A stretch of DNA of 11,312 nucleotides from Sulfurovum sp. (lineage in GTDB: Bacteria; Campylobacterota; Campylobacteria; Campylobacterales; Sulfurovaceae): positions 13,520-24,831 of the forward strand of contig DYMW01000008.1 in NCBI GenBank assembly GCA_020721385.1, given 5' to 3'. How positions within the stretch are numbered: the stretch's first letter is position 1; the number at the start of each line of letters is the position of its first letter. The position numbers were made by a program, and so were the translations under genes. Shown piece by piece: positions 7,202-11,312 of the stretch. The notes below the pieces were generated by a model. That model ran no database searches. It was not told where the DNA came from and saw only the letters and a list, made by a program, of their open reading frames with translations.

Positions 7202-8032
7202 ATGAAAAAACTTCTACCTTTTCTCCTCTTCTGCTGTATTGGCACACACGCACAAGTTTTAGATGCCATTGCCATTGATGTTGATGGTGAACCGATTACT
7301 ACCTTAGAGATTCAAGCGGTACAACAAAAAATGAACATGTCCAAACAGGCAGCTGTCGAAGCATTAATTCAAGACCGACTCGAAAAAGTTGCCCTAAGAG
7401 ATGCTGGAATTACAATTGATGCACAAGAACTTAATGCCAAAATTCAAGAAATCGCTCAAGCCAAAGGATTAACCCAATCACAAATGCAAAACGTTCTTGC
7501 CCAAAAAGGGATGACATGGAAAAGCTATCAAGAACAACTCACCACCGAAATGAAAAAAGAACGTTTTTTCAAAGAGCATATTATGGCAACCATTACCCCA
7601 CCAAGTGACAGTGAGCTTGAACTCTATTACAACACCCATAAAGAAGAGTTTGCTATGGCTCCGATTCAAATAAGTTTGGTTGCCTACACCGCTCAAACGG
7701 CTAATGGTCTTCAAAGAGCGATTGAAAATCCAACAGAAAATATGTCAGGCGTTCAACAAGAGAACATTCTAACCTCTACTGCTGAGATGAATCCTACCTT
7801 AGCTGACATTATTAAAAATACTGGTGTTGACCAGTTTACGCAGATTATCAAAACAGAAAAAGGATTCATCTCTTATTTGGTAAAGTCTAAAGGTGCACAA
7901 AAAGAACTTGGATTTGAAGCAGTAAAAAATTCTGTAGCCATGGGATGGATGCAAGAGCAACGGGTAAAAGCAGGTCAAGACTTTTTTAACAAACTAAAAA
8001 GTGATGCAAACATTCGTGTTATTCGCTTATAA
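7202..8032 (+). CDS. SurA-like periplasmic chaperone (Cj1289/HP0977 type)
   Basis: A 276-residue secreted protein. Residues 1-17 are a signal peptide (two lysines, a hydrophobic core, cleavage after THA). Residues about 18-135 form a SurA-type N-terminal chaperone domain (DAIAIDVDGEPITTLEIQ opening, then long helices). Residues about 150-235 match a reduced parvulin domain, and the C-terminal helix (240-270) probably packs back on the chaperone domain. The two histidines typical of active parvulins are not seen: the first strand reads IQISLVAY and the last GFISYLV. It is more likely an outer-membrane-protein chaperone than an isomerase. I use the ATG at 7202, with GGA seven bases upstream, over an in-frame TTG at 7190. 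dcd follows after 23 bp without a terminator. The Cj1289 link is inferred from domain plan and nearby dcd and pse genes. Confidence 0.75.
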   Translation: MKKLLPFLLFCCIGTHAQVLDAIAIDVDGEPITTLEIQAVQQKMNMSKQAAVEALIQDRLEKVALRDAGITIDAQELNAKIQEIAQAKGLTQSQMQNVLAQKGMTWKSYQEQLTTEMKKERFFKEHIMATITPPSDSELELYYNTHKEEFAMAPIQISLVAYTAQTANGLQRAIENPTENMSGVQQENILTSTAEMNPTLADIIKNTGVDQFTQIIKTEKGFISYLVKSKGAQKELGFEAVKNSVAMGWMQEQRVKAGQDFFNKLKSDANIRVIRL

Positions 8033-8055
8033 AAAACTATACTCAAAGGTAAACT

Positions 8056-8622
8056 ATGGGATTAAAAGCAGACAGTTGGATACGTGAGAAATCACTTAAT
8101 GAAGCCATGATAACACCCTTTTGTGAATCACTCATCGGTGAAGGGGTGGTCTCTTATGGATTAAGCTCTTATGGTTATGATATTCGTGTAAGTGATGAGT
8201 TTAAAATTTTTACCAACATTAATGCTGAGGTTGTAGACCCTAAAAGATTTGATGAAAAAAATGTTGTAAACTTTAAAGGAGATGTCTGTATTGTTCCTCC
8301 CAACTCTTTTGCTTTGGCACGTACCATTGAGTATTTTAAAATGCCCGACAATACCTTGGCGATTTGTTTGGGTAAGAGTACCTATGCTCGTTGTGGAATT
8401 ATTGTCAATGTTACCCCATTTGAACCAGGGTTTGAAGGGCATATTACCATTGAAATTTCAAACACCACACCCCTTCCTGCTAAGATTTATGCCAATGAAG
8501 GAATTGCCCAAGTACTCTTTTTAGAGGGTGATGAACAGTGTGAAACAACCTATAGAGATAGAAAAGGTAAATATCAAAACCAAACGGGCATCACTTTACC
8601 ACGCATCTTAAAAGAAAGTTAA
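8056..8622 (+). CDS. dcd: dCTP deaminase
   Basis: Deaminates dCTP to dUTP, which dUTPase then turns into dUMP for thymidylate synthesis; cytoplasmic, normally a homotrimer. The 188-residue length is usual. The motif GKSTYAR (106-112) supplies phosphate-binding residues, equivalent to the GRSSLAR segment of the E. coli enzyme, and E127 in GFEGHITIEISN is the catalytic glutamate (E138 in E. coli). The C-terminal Y-Q-N-Q-T-G segment (173-178) forms the lid over the nucleotide. The ATG has AAGGT five bases upstream. It appears to share a transcript with the SurA-like gene. The sequence alone cannot fully exclude a bifunctional deaminase/diphosphatase, but the E. coli-like type is more likely. Confidence 0.95.
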   Translation: MGLKADSWIREKSLNEAMITPFCESLIGEGVVSYGLSSYGYDIRVSDEFKIFTNINAEVVDPKRFDEKNVVNFKGDVCIVPPNSFALARTIEYFKMPDNTLAICLGKSTYARCGIIVNVTPFEPGFEGHITIEISNTTPLPAKIYANEGIAQVLFLEGDEQCETTYRDRKGKYQNQTGITLPRILKES

Positions 8623-8633
8623 GGCTATTAGAA

Positions 8634-8639
8634 TATAAT
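8634..8639 (+). promoter_or_regulatory. Candidate -10 box for kbp
   Basis: TATAAT in the 50-bp gap after dcd, with no clear -35. The expected start is near 8646, giving a leader of about 27 bases that holds the AAGGA Shine-Dalgarno (8662-8666) before the ATG at 8673. kbp may be transcribed both from here and by read-through from dcd. Confidence 0.5.
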
Positions 8640-8672
8640 AATTCGTAACAATTTTTTTTAAAAGGACAAAAA

Positions 8673-9137
8673 ATGGGTTTTTTTGATTTTATATCAAATG
8701 CAGGTAAAAAGATACTTGGTAAAGGTGATGATTCAGCTGCCATCAAAGAAGAGATAGAGAGTAGTTTTGATGAACTGCCTGTTGATGGTCTTGTGGTGAA
8801 TGTTGAGGGGGATACGGTAACCCTTGCTGGAATTGCACAAGATTATCCAACCAGAGAGAAAGCAATTTTAATTGCTGGAAACGTTGAAGGTATTGCAAAA
8901 GTCAATGCGGATCAATTGATTACGATGGAACAAATTTCAGAAGAGAGTGTCAAAGAGATTCCTGAAGAAATTTTTTATACCATTGAAAAAGGGGATACCC
9001 TTTGGGGCATTGCCACCAAATATTACGATGATGGAAGCTTGTATACCCACATTGTGGATGCCAATCTTGAAGTGATTAAAAATGCAGACCTTATCTACCC
9101 TGGTCAAACCATTAGAATTCCAGAAGTTTTAGCATAA
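8673..9137 (+). CDS. kbp: BON-LysM protein, Kbp/YgaU type (potassium-binding)
   Basis: A 154-residue protein with no signal peptide, so probably cytoplasmic. It starts G-F-F-D-F, followed by a BON domain (about 22-86, with VDGLVVNVEGDTVTLAGIA) and a LysM domain (about 102-150: YTIEKGDTLWGIATKYY, then NADLIYPGQTIRIP). This layout and length match E. coli Kbp (YgaU, 149 residues), which binds K+ and changes shape on binding. Whether this homologue binds potassium is inferred from the family. A clear AAGGA lies seven bases before the ATG. It is the last plus-strand gene of this block and converges on minE across a hairpin. Confidence 0.85.
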   Translation: MGFFDFISNAGKKILGKGDDSAAIKEEIESSFDELPVDGLVVNVEGDTVTLAGIAQDYPTREKAILIAGNVEGIAKVNADQLITMEQISEESVKEIPEEIFYTIEKGDTLWGIATKYYDDGSLYTHIVDANLEVIKNADLIYPGQTIRIPEVLA

Positions 9138-9148
9138 CGCTTATGAAC

Positions 9149-9166
9149 GGTGGGGTAAAACCCACC
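9149..9166. terminator. Hairpin between convergent kbp and minE
   Basis: A 6-bp perfect GC-rich stem (GGTGGG and CCCACC) with loop GTAAAA lies in the 42-bp gap between the kbp stop and the minE stop. It could work in both directions. Neither side has a long T run right after the stem, so it is not a textbook intrinsic terminator and may act only as an RNA end or barrier. Confidence 0.5.
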
Positions 9167-9179
9167 CTCCAAAAAGTTA

Positions 9180-9416
9180 TTAAGCATTTTTATCAAGTTG
9201 CACATCAATCGATAGTGCTTCAAAATCTCCATCAATCTCTTTGGTTATCTCAACTGCTCTTACACCAATGTACTTTTTAACCACTGCAATAATCTCTTCT
9301 TTCATCTCATCCATAAAAGGATAGGTATTGTTTCCGTCTCTATCTGACATAATGGCTATGGTTAATCTGTCTTTGGCAACCGTAGCACTCTGTTTTTTTT
9401 TAAAAAATCCAAACAT
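9180..9416 (-). CDS. minE: Cell division topological specificity factor MinE
   Basis: A 78-residue protein that stimulates MinD ATPase at the membrane and drives Min oscillation, keeping the division site at mid-cell. The N-terminus F-G-F-F-K-K-K is the membrane-targeting part. The segment AKDRLTIAIMSDR contacts MinD, and the C-terminal half (about 30-75) is the dimerisation domain, ending in ALSIDVQL. It is slightly shorter than E. coli MinE (88). I start at the ATG at 9416, which shares its A with the minD stop (TGATG). A TTG one codon upstream (9419) has a better spaced AGGGA and could be the real start, adding one residue. Confidence 0.92.
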   Translation of the reverse strand: MFGFFKKKQSATVAKDRLTIAIMSDRDGNNTYPFMDEMKEEIIAVVKKYIGVRAVEITKEIDGDFEALSIDVQLDKNA

Positions 9417-10228
9417 CAATGAAATATCCCTGCTAATTTTTTAAAGAGACCCGTATCACTGCTCTCAATATCTTTCATGTCAATTTTTTGCCCACACAGA
9501 CGACCTGCAATACGACTGTAGGCTTGACCCGCAATAGAATTTTTGTCCAAGATAACTGGTTTTCCTTGGTTAGAAGCATCAATAACGCCCCTGTCTTCAG
9601 GTACTTTTCCTAGCAATTTAATGTTTAAAATCTCTAAAATATCTTCACTCTTTAACATCTCACCACGCTGTACCATCTCAGCTACAATACGGTTAATAAT
9701 CACATATTTGGCAACCTCTTTACCCTCTTTTACTTTTTGGGATTTGGAATCTAAAATACCAATGGCTCTGTCGGCATCACGAATCGATGAAACTTCAGGA
9801 TTAACAATCACAATGGCTGCATCGGCAAACTCAATGGTGTGTTCAAATCCACTCTCAATTCCTGCAGGAGAGTCTAAAATAACAAAATCAAAATCTTGTT
9901 TGAGTTGGGCTATCAATTTTTCTACTTTATTCGAACGCAATACTGTTTTATCTTTACTTTGTGAAGCGGCTAAAAAATGAAGATTCGCATTCACTTTACT
10001 TTTAATAAGGGCTTGTTTGATACTTGCCTCTTCATCCATCACTTGCACCAAATCATACACAACACGGTTCTCTAAACCCAAAATCATATCAAGGTTTCGT
10101 TGACCAATATCAAAATCAACCACCACACATTTTTTACCATTTTGAGCAATGCCCAAACCCAAATTGGCAGTGGCTGTTGTTTTTCCTACACCACCTTTAC
10201 CACTAATGACCGCTATTACGATGCCCAA
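9416..10228 (-). CDS. minD: Septum site-determining ATPase MinD
   Basis: A 270-residue ParA/MinD-type ATPase that binds the membrane in its ATP form, recruits MinC, and is released by MinE. The deviant Walker A motif G-K-G-G-V-G-K-T-T lies at residues 10-18 with the signature lysine K11. D38 and D40 are in VVVDFDIGQRNLD, and the Walker B segment VILDSPAGIE follows near 115-125. The last 15 residues (SSDTGLFKKLAGIFH) form the amphipathic membrane-targeting helix. The membrane helix and the MinC/MinE neighbours separate it from FlhG/YlxH. It starts with TTG at 10228, supported by a perfect AAGGAG five bases upstream, and overlaps minC by 13 bp. Confidence 0.95.
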   Translation of the reverse strand: MGIVIAVISGKGGVGKTTATANLGLGIAQNGKKCVVVDFDIGQRNLDMILGLENRVVYDLVQVMDEEASIKQALIKSKVNANLHFLAASQSKDKTVLRSNKVEKLIAQLKQDFDFVILDSPAGIESGFEHTIEFADAAIVIVNPEVSSIRDADRAIGILDSKSQKVKEGKEVAKYVIINRIVAEMVQRGEMLKSEDILEILNIKLLGKVPEDRGVIDASNQGKPVILDKNSIAGQAYSRIAGRLCGQKIDMKDIESSDTGLFKKLAGIFH

Positions 10229-10848
10229 TTTATCTCCTTTTCCAATACAGGTGTTATAATAATTTCGCTGTTTTTTAATTCAACTCTGTTTAATCTGTTT
10301 TCTAAAAATTCATTTTCAACTTCAACACCATGAAACATAATGTGTGCTTTGGGTGACGCCGTTAACATCATAAAATTACCATAACAACGAATCGCCCCTT
10401 CCACCAGTTGAGTAATAATCAAATTTCCTGTCGTGGTAATCGTCGCACCACTGTTCACACGGTTGAGTAACAACAAATCACCCTCAATATTCAGTTCACG
10501 TCCACTACGAATCATTTGGTCTAAAACGGTTAAATTATTTTGTAATCTGTCCGAAAGTTTAGAGAGTTCAGACTCCATGATTTGCTGACTAATCACCGAT
10601 TGAACCTGTTGCTCTTCCCATTCTTTTTCTAATGCTTTACGGGTGCGTCCCTTAGGAAGGTTAACGTTGTGGAGATAATTTAATGATTTTTGTTCCAGAT
10701 AGGTTTTAATGGTTTGGCTTAATTCCCCTTGTATCACAATCAGATGGTCTTTGAACAAGGTATAATTGACATCAAAAAATGTCATAAACTTTGCTTCATC
10801 TTTGATACTGGTCTCATAAACTTTAATGGAATATTGATTACTTTGCAA
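10216..10848 (-). CDS. minC: Septum site-determining protein MinC
   Basis: FtsZ-polymerisation inhibitor, placed on the membrane by MinD. About 210 residues. The N-terminal domain (about 1-95) is poorly conserved, as in most MinC proteins. The C-terminal beta-helix domain (about 110-180) is clear: IRSGRELNIEGDLLLLNRV, then NSGATITTTGNLIITQLVEG and AIRCYGNFMMLTAS. These match the RSG-x-GD-V-GA-x-GN-x-G pattern used for dimerisation and MinD binding. Part of residues 70-105 is rich in E, Q, K and L and is probably a helical linker. No ATG is near the start. I choose TTG at 10848 because GGGAG lies five bases upstream; the TTG at 10860, four codons earlier, lacks a Shine-Dalgarno. It is the first gene of minCDE. 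Confidence 0.88.
   Translation of the reverse strand: MQSNQYSIKVYETSIKDEAKFMTFFDVNYTLFKDHLIVIQGELSQTIKTYLEQKSLNYLHNVNLPKGRTRKALEKEWEEQQVQSVISQQIMESELSKLSDRLQNNLTVLDQMIRSGRELNIEGDLLLLNRVNSGATITTTGNLIITQLVEGAIRCYGNFMMLTASPKAHIMFHGVEVENEFLENRLNRVELKNSEIIITPVLEKEINWAS
10234..10239 (-). promoter_or_regulatory. Ribosome binding site for minD (TTG start)
   Basis: Reads AAGGAG on the minus strand, five bases before TTG at 10228, inside the minC coding sequence. It fixes the non-ATG start, which also gives the expected G-I-V-I-A-V-I-S-G-K-G-G-V-G-K N-terminus. Confidence 0.8.
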
Positions 10849-10853
10849 AAAAA

Positions 10854-10858
10854 CTCCC
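10854..10858 (-). promoter_or_regulatory. Ribosome binding site favouring the TTG at 10848 for minC
   Basis: Reads GGGAG on the minus strand, five bases before TTG at 10848. The alternative TTG at 10860 is preceded only by A/T-rich DNA. Confidence 0.45.
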
Positions 10859-10860
10859 AA

Positions 10861-10880
10861 TTGTTATTATTTATTAACAA
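10861..10880. repeat. Small inverted repeat upstream of minC
   Basis: TTGTTA and TAACAA form 6-bp arms around an 8-base A/T spacer. It lies in the minC leader, just downstream of the candidate -10 box. It could be a protein-binding site, but arms this AT-rich arise easily by chance. Confidence 0.25.
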
Positions 10881-10885
10881 TAAAG

Positions 10886-10891
10886 ATTTTA
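10886..10891 (-). promoter_or_regulatory. Candidate -10 box for minCDE
   Basis: Reads TAAAAT on the minus strand, with A/T-rich DNA and no good -35 upstream. Transcription would start near 10879, about 30 bases before the chosen minC start. It lies in the 130-bp divergent region (10849-10978) shared with the lipoprotein gene. This is the best candidate there, but a weak one. Confidence 0.35.
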
Positions 10892-10950
10892 TCTCTTTTT
10901 TGATTAATAAAGGATTTAAAGCTTCCAATAAAAGCGTGTTTTTAGAATTT

Positions 10951-10956
10951 TATAAT
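10951..10956 (+). promoter_or_regulatory. Candidate -10 box for the lipoprotein gene
   Basis: TATAAT after the T-rich stretch GTGTTTTTAGAATTT. The expected start is near 10963, leaving a leader of about 16 bases before the ATG at 10979. No clear Shine-Dalgarno is visible in that leader. Confidence 0.45.
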
Positions 10957-10978
10957 AAATAAAACGCCATAATCTTAC

Positions 10979-11312
10979 ATGAAAAAAACTTTACTACTCT
11001 TACCTCTTTATTTTTTACTGATAGGGTGTTCTCTTAGCAACACACTTAGCTATGCAGGGAGAAATACTCCTGCCAAAATAGACATTACAATTTTAGATCA
11101 AACCATCCTGCACTATCAACCACTCAATGGTCTTCCCTTTTCAGAAATTTCTGATATGAGCTACGATGCACACAACCATACCCTTTATATGATTGGAGAT
11201 AAAGGATATTTTCATACGTTTTCGGCAACTTTTGGTCAAAAAATTGAAACCCTAAAATACCTCTCTACGGTTCGTGTTCGTGAACAAAAAGGAGAATCAA
11301 GCCATGACATTG
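10979..11312 (+). CDS. Lipoprotein with esterase/phytase-like domain, N-terminal part
   Basis: Runs off the right end; 111 codons are visible. Residues 1-16 form a lipoprotein signal peptide (K-K, then a leucine-rich core) with the lipobox L-I-G-C, so C17 should be lipidated and the protein anchored in a membrane facing the periplasm. From about residue 50, LNGLPFSEISDMSYDAHNHT, LYMIGDKG and a following FHTF strand resemble the first blade of the 'esterase-like activity of phytase' domain (PF13449), where G-x-S-x-[IL] and a [SG]-D-[RK]-G turn recur. The substrate is unknown and 'phytase' activity should not be assumed. It is divergent from minC. A periplasmic beta-propeller protein of another kind is the main alternative. 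Confidence 0.6.
   Translation, partial: MKKTLLLLPLYFLLIGCSLSNTLSYAGRNTPAKIDITILDQTILHYQPLNGLPFSEISDMSYDAHNHTLYMIGDKGYFHTFSATFGQKIETLKYLSTVRVREQKGESSHDI

Noticed and set aside
1..11312. Search by eye for CRISPR arrays, tRNA or rRNA genes, insertion sequence ends, attachment sites, toxin-antitoxin pairs or defence genes
   Set aside because: No regularly spaced repeats, no tRNA-like folds in the short gaps, no transposase or integrase, and every sizeable frame is explained by a known family. There is no gene-free stretch above about 155 bases.

Overview
The window looks like chromosomal DNA of a Campylobacterota (epsilonproteobacterial) organism. It is AT-rich, with very short intergenic gaps, overlapping start/stop codons, and promoters whose -10 box is clear (TATAAT, often after T-rich DNA) while the -35 is weak. 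The gene content fits: pseudaminic acid genes, a SurA-like periplasmic protein next to dcd as in the Campylobacter Cj1289/Cj1292 neighbourhood, and a minCDE operon. The genus cannot be fixed from the sequence alone.

Left block (1-7048, all minus strand; transcription runs right to left). A MerR-type regulator with two winged-helix-like segments is translationally coupled to a 1152-residue fusion of lysophospholipid flippase, acyltransferase and acyl-ACP synthetase (LplT-Aas type), which takes up and re-acylates lysophospholipids. After a 57-bp gap holding a TATAAT box come pseB, pseC and pseF and the first 23 codons of a probable membrane acyltransferase that leaves the window. PseB and PseC make the first two intermediates of CMP-pseudaminic acid, the sugar used on flagellin and surface glycans, and PseF does the final CMP activation. 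The genes for the middle steps (PseH, PseG, PseI) are not in view.

Middle block (7049-9137, plus strand). A 153-bp divergent region carries a near-consensus promoter for merR and an extended -10 promoter for a secreted SurA-like chaperone gene. That gene is followed after 23 bp by dcd (dCTP deaminase), then, behind its own TATAAT box, by a BON-LysM protein of the Kbp/YgaU type.

Right block (9138-11312). kbp and minE converge on a short GC-rich hairpin. minC, minD and minE form a tight minus-strand operon that places the division site; minD and probably minC start with TTG. Upstream of minC, on the plus strand, a lipoprotein gene with a phytase/esterase-like N-terminus runs off the right end.

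I found no RNA genes, CRISPR array, insertion sequence, prophage or obvious defence system. Most of the window is recognisable conserved cell biology. The less ordinary parts are the double-HTH regulator coupled to the lipid-recycling fusion, the SurA-like protein that seems to have lost its parvulin histidines, and the non-ATG starts in the min operon.
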